From NCBI RefSeq assembly GCF_026247885.1, contig NZ_CP110921.1, positions 4,099,501 to 4,163,500 on the forward strand: DNA of 64,000 nt, written 5' to 3'. Shown one piece after another: positions 28,803 through 37,592 of the stretch; the stretch's first letter is position 1; each line of letters starts with the position of its first letter. The position numbers and the translations under genes were made by a program. A model generated the notes under the pieces. It was not told the DNA's origin. It saw only the letters and a list, made by a program, of their open reading frames with translations, and searched no databases. The DNA is from Methylococcus mesophilus (GTDB taxonomy: Bacteria; Pseudomonadota; Gammaproteobacteria; Methylococcales; Methylococcaceae).

Positions 28803-29654
28803 ATGAATAGTGTCTGCTATCGTGGGCGGTATGTATTTTGGTCTGTGCTGGTGTATGCCGCCCTGTTCGCCGGCTGCACCCGAAATCAGGCACTTCGGCA
28901 ATCCGATGTTCCAACCGAGTTCCGCTCGGCGTCGGTTGTGGGTTATCTGCCATTCAAAACCGTCCCCGACAGTCGCACGCTGGTTCCGTCGCCCCCCGCG
29001 GAAGGATCGGAAGCGCTTGCATTCGACACGGATTACAGCCGCAGGAGTCTGGCGCTGCGCGATTCCCCGGCGTGGACGCTGGCGATTTCCGACGCTTATC
29101 TGATGTTTCCTCATGCGGCGGGCACTTTTTCCTGCGCGCTGGACGCGCCGATCACGGAAGCGGATACGCCGCACCTCTATGTGCTGCTGCGGCGGTCATT
29201 GATCGATGCCGGGCTTTCGACCTATGCCGCCAAGAATTACTACCGGCGGCCGAGGCCGTTCATGTCGAACCAGGAGCCGATCTGCACGCCGGCGGAGCAA
29301 GGCAGGCTGGAGGAGAACGGCTCGTACCCTTCGGCGCACGGCGCGATCGGCATGACCTGGGCGCTCATTCTCGCCGAGCTTTCCCCGGAGCGTGCCGCTG
29401 AAATCCTTGCCCGCGGGCAGGCGTTTGGGCTGAGCCGTGTCGTTTGCAATGCGCACTGGTACAGCGACGTGATTCAGGGACGAAACGTGGCTGCGGCGAC
29501 GGTGGCCAAGCTGCGCGCCAGCCCGGCGTTTCTCGCTGACTTCAGGGCCGCCAAGGCCGAACTCGCTGCGGTGCGCCGTAAGGACCCGAAACCCCAGCGC
29601 GCCTGCAGGAGCGAAGCCGCAGCTATGGGGCTGCAGCGGTCGTTGGGGCAGTGA
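28803..29654 (+). CDS. PAP2 / class A acid phosphatase-like lipoprotein
   Basis: A 283-aa exported phosphatase. The start at 28803 gives a lipoprotein signal with lipobox LFAG|C (YAALFAGCTRN). The three PAP2 motifs are complete: KNYYRRPRP, PSAHG and SRVVCNAHWYSDV, with the catalytic His of the last motif. The layout and length match class A non-specific acid phosphatases (PhoN-like), which remove phosphate from organic monophosphates in the periplasm. The ribosome site is weak. A class D beta-lactamase gene follows on the same strand after 225 bp. Confidence 0.88.
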   Translation: MNSVCYRGRYVFWSVLVYAALFAGCTRNQALRQSDVPTEFRSASVVGYLPFKTVPDSRTLVPSPPAEGSEALAFDTDYSRRSLALRDSPAWTLAISDAYLMFPHAAGTFSCALDAPITEADTPHLYVLLRRSLIDAGLSTYAAKNYYRRPRPFMSNQEPICTPAEQGRLEENGSYPSAHGAIGMTWALILAELSPERAAEILARGQAFGLSRVVCNAHWYSDVIQGRNVAAATVAKLRASPAFLADFRAAKAELAAVRRKDPKPQRACRSEAAAMGLQRSLGQ

Positions 29655-29879
29655 ATGGTGATGCCGGCTTATGGCGTGTTTCCGGAGGCGGCCTTGTCCT
29701 GTGTTCACTGCGGAGTCACCCATAATTCCCGGGCGGCTGGAGGATATCGGAAAATGGCTGGATGGGCTCGTGGTAAAGTTGAGGGATTTTCAGTGAGCGG
29801 TGCGAATAATATTAGTATGCCGATGGCCTTGTTGTTTGCAAATATTCCATACCCCTGCCTGGGTATATCGACTCCAATA

Positions 29880-30659
29880 ATGAAATGGGTATTTGCAGCA
29901 GTGGTTTTGTTTGCGTGCACAGCGCACGCAACCGGTTGGAAAGACAGCCGGGAAGTTGGCGATATTTTCAGGCATGCCGGCGTGCATGGCACTTTCGTAC
30001 TTTATGACGTCTCCGCCCAGACGTTTACCGGTCACGAGAGAGGACGCGCAGAAACCAGATTCGTTCCTGCGTCGACGTTCAAGATTCCAAATACGCTGAT
30101 TGGACTTGCCACCGGCGCGGTTAAGAGCGTCGACGAAATCTTGCCCTATGGCGGCGCTCCTCAGCCTTTCAAAACCTGGGAGAAGGATATGGGGCTGCGC
30201 GAAGCGATCGTGATTTCGAACGTTCCGATCTATCAGGAATTGGCCCGGCGTATCGGTCTCGAGCGCATGAAGGATTATGTGTCTCGCTTGGATTACGGCA
30301 ATAGGGAAATTGGCGCTGCCGTGGATACGTTCTGGCTGGCCGGGCCGCTCAAGATCAGCGCGGTCGAGCAAACCCAATTTCTCGCTGGCTTGGCGCAAGA
30401 CGCCTTGCCGTTGTCAAAAGAGATTCAGGGAGCCGTTCGTGAGATTGTCCTACTGGAACAAGGCACGAATTGGAAACTCTATGGCAAAACGGGCTTGGGA
30501 AACGTTGCCGGAGTCAGGATAGGCTGGTGGGTCGGCTGGGCGCAAAGGGACGATCGTATTTATGCGTTTGCGCTGAACATGGATGTCCGGAGCGAATCCG
30601 ACATAGGTAAACGAGTGGAGTTGGGTAAAGCCAGCCTGAAAGCATTGGGGTTGCTTTGA
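29880..30659 (+). CDS. class D (OXA-type) beta-lactamase
   Basis: A 259-aa periplasmic serine hydrolase. All class D hallmarks are present: nucleophile motif STFK (Ser65-Lys68), SNV at 113-115, YGN at 139-141, the omega-loop Trp in FWLAGPLKIS (152) and KTG at 203-205. The start at 29880 gives a 17-residue signal peptide (MKWVFAAVVLFACTAHA). It should hydrolyse penicillins; its spectrum cannot be read from the sequence. No integrase, IS or resistance cassette is adjacent, so it looks like an intrinsic chromosomal gene. An ATG further upstream would bury the signal peptide and is less likely. Confidence 0.93.
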   Translation: MKWVFAAVVLFACTAHATGWKDSREVGDIFRHAGVHGTFVLYDVSAQTFTGHERGRAETRFVPASTFKIPNTLIGLATGAVKSVDEILPYGGAPQPFKTWEKDMGLREAIVISNVPIYQELARRIGLERMKDYVSRLDYGNREIGAAVDTFWLAGPLKISAVEQTQFLAGLAQDALPLSKEIQGAVREIVLLEQGTNWKLYGKTGLGNVAGVRIGWWVGWAQRDDRIYAFALNMDVRSESDIGKRVELGKASLKALGLL

Positions 30660-30661
30660 CC

Positions 30662-30700
30662 GGCACCGCCGCGGGCTCCCAAACGGGGGCCCGCGGTGCC
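30662..30700. terminator. hairpin between converging bla and fhs genes
   Basis: GGCACCGCCGCGGGC and GCCCGCGGTGCC form a long GC-rich stem with a small bulge between the two stop codons. It has no T-run on either side, so it is a plausible but not classical bidirectional terminator. Confidence 0.5.
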
Positions 30701-30711
30701 CCGCACGCCGA

Positions 30712-32385
30712 TCAGAACAAGCCGCTGATCCGGCCGTTGTCGTCGACGTCGATGTGCTCGGCCGCCGGAACTTTGGGCAGGCCGGGCATGGTCATCATGT
30801 CGCCGGCGATGGCGACGATGAAGCCGGCGCCGTTGGCCAGGCGGACTTCGCGGATGGCGACGGTGTGGCCGCTCGGCGCGCCCTTGGCGTTGGGGTCGGT
30901 GGAGAAGGACATCTGGGTCTTGGCCATGCACACCGGGTAATGCCCGTAGTCGGCATTCCAGGCCTCGAGCTGGGCCTTGACCTTGGCGTCGGCGCTGATG
31001 CCTGCCGCGCCATAGATCTTGGTGGCGATGGTCTCGATCTTGTTCCACAGCGTCGCTTCGTCGCCGTAGACGAAAGTATGCCGGCCCGGCTGGTGGTCGA
31101 CGATGCCGGCGACGGTCTTGGCCAGCGCTTCCGCGCCCTTGCCGCCTTCGGCCCAATGCCGGGCGACCACGGCTTTCACATCCAGCGCCTCGCATTTCTC
31201 CATCAGCAGGGCGATTTCGGCTTCGGTGTCGAAACTGAAATGGTTGATCGAGACCACGCAGGGCAGGCCATAGTGCTCGCGGATGTTGTGGACGTGCCTT
31301 TCCAGGTTGGCGAAACCGGCTTCCAGCGCGGCGAGGTTTTCCTGGTTCAAGTCTTCCTTTTTCACGCCGCCGTGGAATTTCAAGGCGCGCACGGTGGCGA
31401 CCAGCACCACCGCGGCGGGGTTGAGTCCGGCCATGCGGCATTTGATGTCGATGAACTTCTCGGCGCCCAGGTCGGCGCCGAAGCCGGCTTCGGTCACTAC
31501 GTAATCGGCCAGCTTCAGCGCGGTCTGGGTGGCGGTCACGGTATTGCAGCCGTGGGCGATGTTGGCGAACGGCCCGCCGTGGATGATGGCGAGGTTGTTC
31601 TCCAGGGTCTGCACCAGATTCGGCTTGATGGCGTCCTTCAGCAGGGCGGCCATGGCGCCGTGAGCCTTGAGGTCGCTGGCGTAGACCGGCGTCTTGCCGT
31701 CGCTCTTGTAGCCGACGATGATGCGGCCCAGCCGTTCCTTCAGGTCCGCCATGCTGGTGGCCAGGCACAGAATGGCCATCACTTCCGAAGCCACTACGAT
31801 GTCGAAGCCGTCTTCGCGCAGATAGCCGTTGGCGGTGCCGCCCATGCCCACCACGATCTTGCGCAGGGCGCGGTCGTTCATGTCGACCACGCGTTTCCAC
31901 TGGATGCGGCGGGGGTCGATATCGAGCGCATTGCCGTGGTTGATGTGGTTGTCGATCAGGGCCGAGAGCAGGTTGTGGGTGACGCCGACGGCGTGGAAGT
32001 CGCCGGTGAAATGCAGGTTGATGTCCTCCATCGGCACCACTTGGGCATAGCCGCCGCCGGCTGCGCCGCCTTTGACGCCGAAGCAGGGGCCGAGCGAGGG
32101 TTCGCGCAGGCACATCACGGTTTTCTTGCCGATCCGGTTCAGCGCGTCGCCCAGGCCGACCGTGGTCGTGGTCTTGCCTTCGCCGGCCGGGGTCGGGCTG
32201 ATGGCGGTGACCAGGATGAGCTTGCCGTCGGATCGGTCCTTGAGGCCGTCGATGTAGTCGAGCGCGACCTTGGCTTTGTAATGCCCGTAAGGGTCGAGGC
32301 TGGCGGCAGGAATTCCCAGTTTCTCGCGGGCCAGGTCAATGATGGGCAGCATCTTGGCGCGCTGCGCGATTTCGATATCGGACAT
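30712..32385 (-). CDS. fhs: formate-tetrahydrofolate ligase
   Basis: A 557-aa cytoplasmic enzyme that joins formate to tetrahydrofolate using ATP, giving 10-formyl-THF for one-carbon assimilation. The ATP-binding loop [18 protein letters not shown] and downstream family segments ([51 protein letters not shown]) are intact, and length is normal (about 556). GAGGAA lies 5 bp before the ATG. A short hairpin (32412-32434, TCAGGCC/GGCCTGA) is in the leader. In methylotrophs this enzyme connects formate to the serine or purine pathways. Confidence 0.97.
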   Translation of the reverse strand: MSDIEIAQRAKMLPIIDLAREKLGIPAASLDPYGHYKAKVALDYIDGLKDRSDGKLILVTAISPTPAGEGKTTTTVGLGDALNRIGKKTVMCLREPSLGPCFGVKGGAAGGGYAQVVPMEDINLHFTGDFHAVGVTHNLLSALIDNHINHGNALDIDPRRIQWKRVVDMNDRALRKIVVGMGGTANGYLREDGFDIVVASEVMAILCLATSMADLKERLGRIIVGYKSDGKTPVYASDLKAHGAMAALLKDAIKPNLVQTLENNLAIIHGGPFANIAHGCNTVTATQTALKLADYVVTEAGFGADLGAEKFIDIKCRMAGLNPAAVVLVATVRALKFHGGVKKEDLNQENLAALEAGFANLERHVHNIREHYGLPCVVSINHFSFDTEAEIALLMEKCEALDVKAVVARHWAEGGKGAEALAKTVAGIVDHQPGRHTFVYGDEATLWNKIETIATKIYGAAGISADAKVKAQLEAWNADYGHYPVCMAKTQMSFSTDPNAKGAPSGHTVAIREVRLANGAGFIVAIAGDMMTMPGLPKVPAAEHIDVDDNGRISGLF

Positions 32386-32522
32386 CAGGGTTCCTCGTGT
32401 TCGTGTTCGGGTCAGGCCGCCGGTCGGGGCCTGAATCGGGGCGCCATATTATCAAGTTGGTGGGGGCGTAGCAGCTAAGCGCGGGTCGCAAGTCGGCGCT
32501 TCCGTTCCCCAGGTGCCGCTTC

Positions 32523-33323
32523 TCACAGTCCGGCCGGATCGAGATCCTTCAAGCCCTTGAGAACTGAAGCGTAGGCCGCGGGGGAGACGCCCATTTCTCC
32601 CCGGAAAGGATTGTCCAGCGCAGCGATGAGGAATATCACGAATCCCAGAAACAGGGAGAATATCCCCGTGAGAAGCAGATGGGTTTTGAGCGAGGGCAGG
32701 TGGAACATGTAGGTCAGCAAGATGGACAGGACCGCGCCGGCCAGGATCACGATCCAGAATACCAAAGGTATGCCGGTATCCACGGCGTCCATGCGCATAC
32801 GGCGGGCCTCGATGACCTTGTTAAACGCGGTGAACGCTTCTGACAGCATGATCTCCTGGTTGGCCGTGGCAGGCTGATAGGTGGTCAGGATTCCCTGGAA
32901 ATCGGAAAGGATGCGGGTGCCGCCATTCGGTATTTCTCCTTGGCGGTGCGCGGGAAATGCGACGTCGATTAGGTAATTCAGATATTTTCCCAGACGGTCT
33001 TGAAGCTTATGCCGTTCCTCTTCGGGAAATGCGCAGACGTCCCGGTACAGTGCGGCGACCAGTGCAGCCTCCTTGCTGGCGGTCCCGTTGGCGGAGTCGT
33101 AGTTCTGCCAGACGGCGACGGCGACCAGGCCCAGCAGCAGGCTGTACATCACCCCCACGCCAGCGAAGAAGCCGTTCACGGCCTCGTTGGTTTCGTCGGA
33201 CAGGCGAAAGACCCGGCCGGCCCACCGTCTCGACGCGATCAGGCCCAGGAAGGCTACGAGCACGAACGTGGAGATGGTGAGGACGCCTAATAACCAAGTG
33301 GGTATGTCGTATATCCAATACAT
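32523..33323 (-). CDS. DUF4239 membrane protein
   Basis: A 266-aa inner-membrane protein with four predicted helices: two near the N-terminus (WLLGVLTISTFVLVAFLGLI; FFAGVGVMYSLLLGLVAVAVW) and two near the C-terminus (IPLVFWIVILAGAVLSILLTYMF; LLLTGIFSLFLGFVIFLIAAL), separated by a soluble part. The DETNEAVNGFFAGVGVMYSLLLGLVAV and ALDNPFRGE patterns are typical of DUF4239, a bestrophin-like group. Substrate and role are unknown. It does not appear tied to its neighbours. Confidence 0.8.
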   Translation of the reverse strand: MYWIYDIPTWLLGVLTISTFVLVAFLGLIASRRWAGRVFRLSDETNEAVNGFFAGVGVMYSLLLGLVAVAVWQNYDSANGTASKEAALVAALYRDVCAFPEEERHKLQDRLGKYLNYLIDVAFPAHRQGEIPNGGTRILSDFQGILTTYQPATANQEIMLSEAFTAFNKVIEARRMRMDAVDTGIPLVFWIVILAGAVLSILLTYMFHLPSLKTHLLLTGIFSLFLGFVIFLIAALDNPFRGEMGVSPAAYASVLKGLKDLDPAGL

Positions 33324-33378
33324 GCGGCGATTTTCCGGCTGGTTTCGACGAATTACAGGCCCTCAGGCGTGAGCCGTC

Positions 33379-34587
33379 TCACATTCCCGGAGGAGTCTTT
33401 TCCCAGTGATACCCCTTTGCAGCCAGGTCGTAACCGGTCTGGAACAGCTTGCGCATGTAGTCCGAATCGAAATCTTCCTTATGGGGGGCGGAGAAGGTTT
33501 TCGGGATGTAGGCGAGGTTGTAGTCGATGCCGTCGCGCTGGGCGGTCGCGTAGATTTTGTATAAATCGCCGATTCCTTGGGTCTGTATGAGCGAAGAGAT
33601 GGCGCGGCCGGCGATGCTCAGGGTCTGCCGTTGGACTTCGGCCCAGTCGGGGTCCAGCCGGGCGTTACGGATGATGTACAGATGACGCTCGCGGCTGATA
33701 CCTTCTTTCTTCGTCGTCTCCGCCACGCGCAGGGACGGCGGATAGACGAACACCTGGGCCATCGCGCCGCCATCGACGTGCATTTCGTGATAGCGCTTGC
33801 CGCCGGCTTCCACGTCGATCATCGCCGGCGGGAAGGCGCCGGGAATGGCCGCCGAAGCGAGCATGATCTTGTGGAACAACTTCAAGGCTTCGGGTTTGCC
33901 GCTGGCGGCGATCTTGGTCATGTTCCAGATCACCGCCTGGCGCGAATCCAGGTTGGTGGTGGCCATCAGCAGCATGCGTCCCTTCGCATATTCGGCGGCG
34001 ATTTCGTTGAGCATGTCCTGGGTGACGTATCTTTCCGCCAGCTTGGCCAGAGGTGCATTGTCGGCCAGGGCGTCATCGAACAGTGCGGCGGTCAGGCTGC
34101 GGGCTTCCAGGATGTCCTTAGGTTGAGTCTGGGTGTAGACCGCCTTCAGCGCATCGTCGTACCTGGGACCGAGAAAGGCGAACGGTGCGATCAGGGCGCC
34201 GGTGCTGATGCCGGTGACCATCTTGAATTCCGGCCGGTTGCCGGCAGCGGTCCAGCCGCACAGGAGCCCCGCGCCGAAGGCCCCGTCATCCCCGCCGCCG
34301 GACAGGGCGAGGAAATTGGCGGGGGGCAGGTGGTTGACGTCGGTCCGCCCCTGCTGTGCGAGGTAAGCCTGCTCCTTCCTGAGGTTGGCCATGCCTTCCT
34401 GGAGCGCCTCCGGCATATCGGCCCGGACGATGTAGCGGACGCCGGGCAGGCCGACGACCTCCGCCTTGTCGGAGAGCGCTTGGGGCACTGCCGGTTCCCG
34501 GGTCGGGAGGGAGCAGCCCTGAAGAAGCAGGGTAGCGCCGATAAGAATCGTGGCGGGCAGGCTGCGCCGCGAAAAATTTAGGTTCAT
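33379..34587 (-). CDS. patatin-like phospholipase lipoprotein
   Basis: A 402-aa lipid-anchored hydrolase. The ATG at 34587 has AGAGGAC upstream and starts a lipoprotein signal with lipobox LLQG|C25. The patatin fold shows its oxyanion loop GGGDDGAFGAG (97-107), nucleophile elbow GISTG (Ser128) and catalytic Asp in HVDGGA. Such enzymes release fatty acids from phospholipids in the envelope or outside the cell. A longer frame to 34914 exists but has no signal peptide at its front. Confidence 0.9.
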   Translation of the reverse strand: MNLNFSRRSLPATILIGATLLLQGCSLPTREPAVPQALSDKAEVVGLPGVRYIVRADMPEALQEGMANLRKEQAYLAQQGRTDVNHLPPANFLALSGGGDDGAFGAGLLCGWTAAGNRPEFKMVTGISTGALIAPFAFLGPRYDDALKAVYTQTQPKDILEARSLTAALFDDALADNAPLAKLAERYVTQDMLNEIAAEYAKGRMLLMATTNLDSRQAVIWNMTKIAASGKPEALKLFHKIMLASAAIPGAFPPAMIDVEAGGKRYHEMHVDGGAMAQVFVYPPSLRVAETTKKEGISRERHLYIIRNARLDPDWAEVQRQTLSIAGRAISSLIQTQGIGDLYKIYATAQRDGIDYNLAYIPKTFSAPHKEDFDSDYMRKLFQTGYDLAAKGYHWEKTPPGM

Positions 34588-34631
34588 CGAAGAGTCCTCT
34601 CGGGTTTTTGTCGGGTGGTGGAGATGTGGGT

Positions 34632-34814
34632 TTAGAGGCCGGTTCGACTCGCCTCGGCTGCCGAAGGCTCCGCGGGCACAAGCGGCTTGCCGAAATGCAG
34701 GGCCTGTATAGGGAACGCGCGTCTTACGCCTTCGCCCATGAGGGCGATTGCCACGAATACCTCCTCGTCGTCCACCTTGTCGGGCGCATTCAGCGGGAGT
34801 TTCAACCCGGCCAT
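34632..34814 (-). CDS. small ORF, possible fragment of a larger gene
   Basis: A 60-residue frame (MAGLKLPLNAPDKVDDEEVF, then FVAIALMGEGVRRAFPIQAL). The DDEEVFVAIALMGEGVRRAFPI part faintly resembles the start of DUF3179 proteins, but the rest of that domain is missing. No ribosome site is seen. It lies 45 bp before the patatin gene. It is probably a remnant. Confidence 0.25.
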   Translation of the reverse strand: MAGLKLPLNAPDKVDDEEVFVAIALMGEGVRRAFPIQALHFGKPLVPAEPSAAEASRTGL

Positions 34815-35014
34815 CCGGGTATTGTGGTCTGAGGTCGCTCCGCGCCACCAGGCAGCCGACCCGGCATCCCGTGAAGGTCGAAGGCAGGCGGGGGGAAGAG
34901 TCGTCAATTGGCATAGGTCAAGGAAAGTTCGCAGTAGCGTGTATCAAGGCACGGGGATGGTCAACATGGATGCTGTCGTCGTTGTTCATTGGGCCCGATG
35001 CGCTGCCGCAGCGG

Positions 35015-35303
35015 TTACTAAGCGTTAAGAAAGAAAAGTCTTTCGTCACCCCGGCATGGATTCACGGCACGCCATCCTGCCTGCCGCCCTTCGGAAAAAT
35101 GCAAATCCGCTCCCGGCGGATTTGTGCCGAGGTCCAGGCTACATGGATGTATCAGCCTTGCCATCCCCGGCTTCTGGATTCATGCCGGGCTGTCCTGCCC
35201 GCCCCCCCTGCGGGGCCAGTGCCCATCCGCTCCCGGCGGATGGGTCCGGCAATCCATGCCGGAATGACGAGCGATGCGGCCATCATTCCTTTACGCTTAG
35301 TAA
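35015..35303. repeat. intergenic inverted-terminus repeat element, copy 2
   Basis: The core 35045-35268 begins GTCACCCCGGCATGGATT and ends AATCCATGCCGGAATGAC, with the same internal hairpins (AATCCGCTCCCGGCGGATTT, ATCCGCTCCCGGCGGAT) as copy 1 and almost the same length (224 versus 222 bp). An outer pair TTACTAAGCG (35015) / CGCTTAGTAA (35294) extends the inverted ends. The element fills most of the 34815-35313 gap, in which I see no gene. Confidence 0.75.
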
Positions 35304-35313
35304 GCGGCCTGAT

Positions 35314-37551
35314 TCACTCGGTCCGGGCATCTTTCGCCAACTGGACCCGCAATTCCTTCAACGAGTAGTCTTCAGGTGCATGCCGCAATCCCTCCTTGAC
35401 GGCGTTCCTCGCTTCGCGGAGCCGGCCTGCGGATTGTAAGGCCATGGCATAGACCAGACTGAAATGCGGTTCCCGAGGGGCGAGTTCCGCCGCTCGTTTC
35501 AGAGAGGTCAGCGCCGCATCCAGGTTCCTGCGGCGGATTTCCAGGAGTCCCAGGGCGTGGTGTAGCGAGGCCGCTCGTGGCCGAAGAGCCAGACCTTGCT
35601 TCAACAGTGCCGCGCCTTCGTCATCACGGCCGGTCTGCCGGTAGAGATCGGCGAGATTGGCATAGGCGGGCTCCCAGCCGGGATCGAGGATCAGTGCTTC
35701 GCGGTAGGCTTGTTCGGCGGCCGCCGTTTCACCGCGGGCGGTGTGGAAATTGCCCAGGTTGACATGGGCGGCGGGGGTGTCGGCATTGAATCGCTGGCCG
35801 GTCAGATATTCGTCGGTGGCTTTCAGGAAATTGGTCCGGTCATCTGGCGGCATCTGCTCCAGGGGAATCCCGGCCAGGGCGCCGGCCGCCAATGCCCGCA
35901 CTACGCGGGCGGTGTCGCGCAGGGCAGGGCGGAGAAACCGCCAACTCGCATCGGGTGGAAGCTGTGCCAGGGTCTGGACCGCCGAGGCACGGACCAGCGG
36001 ATCGGCGTCGGTCACCGCCTCGGCGAGCGCGAGAGTCGATTCCTGCCGCAGCCGACGGCCGATTTCCGCCGCCGCCGTGGCTCGTGCGATGGCGGGCTGG
36101 CTCTTCTTTCCAAGCAGGGCTATGACCCCAGCTTCGGCATCGCCGGTCCCGGCGCGCGCGGCGGCAAGAATCCCTGCGTAGTCCTGGTAGCCTGCCGGGT
36201 CATGCCCATACCATCGCTTCAGGGCGGAGACCGCCCAGCGCGCGGGTTGGCCGGCGTGGCAGGCGGTGCAGGCATTGGGGGTTCCGAGTTTCGCAGAGCG
36301 GTCGGGGCGCGGAACGCGGAAGCCGTGGTCGCGCCGGACGTCGATTTCCATGTAGGTCTTGGTCGGCATGTGGCAGTCGATGCAGCGCGATCCTGCCCTT
36401 CCCGGTCGGTGGAAGTGGTGGGCCGGGGTGTCGAACTTCGCTGCCGCGTGGCACTGCAGGCAGACGCCATTGCCCGCCGCCCGGAGTTTGAGACTGTGCG
36501 GCTCGTGGCAATCGCTGCAGGTCACGCCTTCCCGGTACATCCGGCTCTGCAGGAAAGATCCGTACTCATACACCTCGCCTTCGATCTGGCCGTCGGCATG
36601 ATAGAGCGGTTCCTCCAGCCAGGCCGGGAGATGGGAGTCGAGCAGGGGGGCGCCGTCGCGGTTATCGCCGAACAGTTGGGCGCGGCGGGCGTGGCAGCGG
36701 GCACAGATCTGGATTTCCTTCTCGCCCGTGCGCGGAAGGCTGCGCCGGGCCGAACTGGAACCCGGCGCGAGCGTCCATGCCGCGCCGCGGCGCTCGTTCA
36801 GGCTCAGACTCAGGCCCTTGTTGGCGTCGTCGGGATGGCCCCCTGACCGAGCGGTTCGGCCCCAGGCCACGTGGCGGGATCCAGGGCCATGACAGGCCTC
36901 GCAGGCCACGTCGATCTCCGACCAGGTCGTGCGGTAGCTCCGCGTCGCCGCGTCGTAATTCTTTTGCAGATGGGTCGAATGGCATTCGGCGCACATGAAG
37001 TTCCAGTTCTGCAAGGGCCGGGTCCAGTGCAGTTCGTCGTTGTGGTCGGTTTTTTCGCCAGGATAGAGGTGGAACCAGCGCTGGCCGCCTTGCTTGCGGG
37101 GCCGGCTGTCCCAGGCGATGGAGAGGGCTTGCAGCCGCCCCCTGCCCAGTTCCACCAGGTATTGCTGAAGGGGAGAGAAGCCGAAAGTGTATTTGATCTC
37201 GAAATCGGCCAGCTTGCCGTCCGGGCCGTCCGTACGCACCCAATAGCGCCCATCCCGCCGGAAGAAGCGCGACACCACCCCGTCCTTGCGAAATTCGGCG
37301 CCGTCGAAATCGCCCAGCACCGCGTGCTGGTTGGCTTCCTGCATGGCGAGATCGTGGTGCGAGCCCTGCCACAGGCGGTCCTGTTCGGCGTGGCATTCCG
37401 CGCAGACGGCTCGGCCCACGAACGCAGGCTCTGCCGCGGACGGCTCGCTGGCCGCAGCGGCGAGGCTGGCAATCAGTCCGGCAAGGGCAGGCAAGCCGAA
37501 GCGCGGGGCGAAGATCCGCACAAGCGTACGGTGACGGCGTTTCCCGATCAC
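35314..37551 (-). CDS. octaheme cytochrome c with HEAT-like and TPR repeats
   Basis: A 745-aa exported protein. The GTG start at 37551 has GGAGG 6 bp upstream and begins a signal peptide. Eight CxxCH haem-binding sites are present: CAECH twice, CEACH, CARCH, CSDCH, CLQCH, CIDCH and CTACH, all in the first about 430 residues. Then comes a short Ala-rich HEAT-like stretch (about 450-560) and four or five TPR units to the end (VNLGNFHTARGETAAAEQAY; YANLADLYRQTGRDDEGAAL). Multihaem TPR cytochromes are periplasmic or surface electron-transfer proteins; the partner is not known here. The arylsulfatase gene ends 41 bp upstream on the same strand, so co-transcription is likely. Confidence 0.9.
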   Translation of the reverse strand: MIGKRRHRTLVRIFAPRFGLPALAGLIASLAAAASEPSAAEPAFVGRAVCAECHAEQDRLWQGSHHDLAMQEANQHAVLGDFDGAEFRKDGVVSRFFRRDGRYWVRTDGPDGKLADFEIKYTFGFSPLQQYLVELGRGRLQALSIAWDSRPRKQGGQRWFHLYPGEKTDHNDELHWTRPLQNWNFMCAECHSTHLQKNYDAATRSYRTTWSEIDVACEACHGPGSRHVAWGRTARSGGHPDDANKGLSLSLNERRGAAWTLAPGSSSARRSLPRTGEKEIQICARCHARRAQLFGDNRDGAPLLDSHLPAWLEEPLYHADGQIEGEVYEYGSFLQSRMYREGVTCSDCHEPHSLKLRAAGNGVCLQCHAAAKFDTPAHHFHRPGRAGSRCIDCHMPTKTYMEIDVRRDHGFRVPRPDRSAKLGTPNACTACHAGQPARWAVSALKRWYGHDPAGYQDYAGILAAARAGTGDAEAGVIALLGKKSQPAIARATAAAEIGRRLRQESTLALAEAVTDADPLVRASAVQTLAQLPPDASWRFLRPALRDTARVVRALAAGALAGIPLEQMPPDDRTNFLKATDEYLTGQRFNADTPAAHVNLGNFHTARGETAAAEQAYREALILDPGWEPAYANLADLYRQTGRDDEGAALLKQGLALRPRAASLHHALGLLEIRRRNLDAALTSLKRAAELAPREPHFSLVYAMALQSAGRLREARNAVKEGLRHAPEDYSLKELRVQLAKDARTE

Positions 37552-37592
37552 TCCCGGCCTCCGGCTTCGGCTGGCTGGCTGCCCCTCGTCGT

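Noticed and set aside
34748-35368. A 206-codon plus-strand frame
   Set aside because: It runs through the intergenic repeat element; similar frames arise from its hairpins at the other copies.
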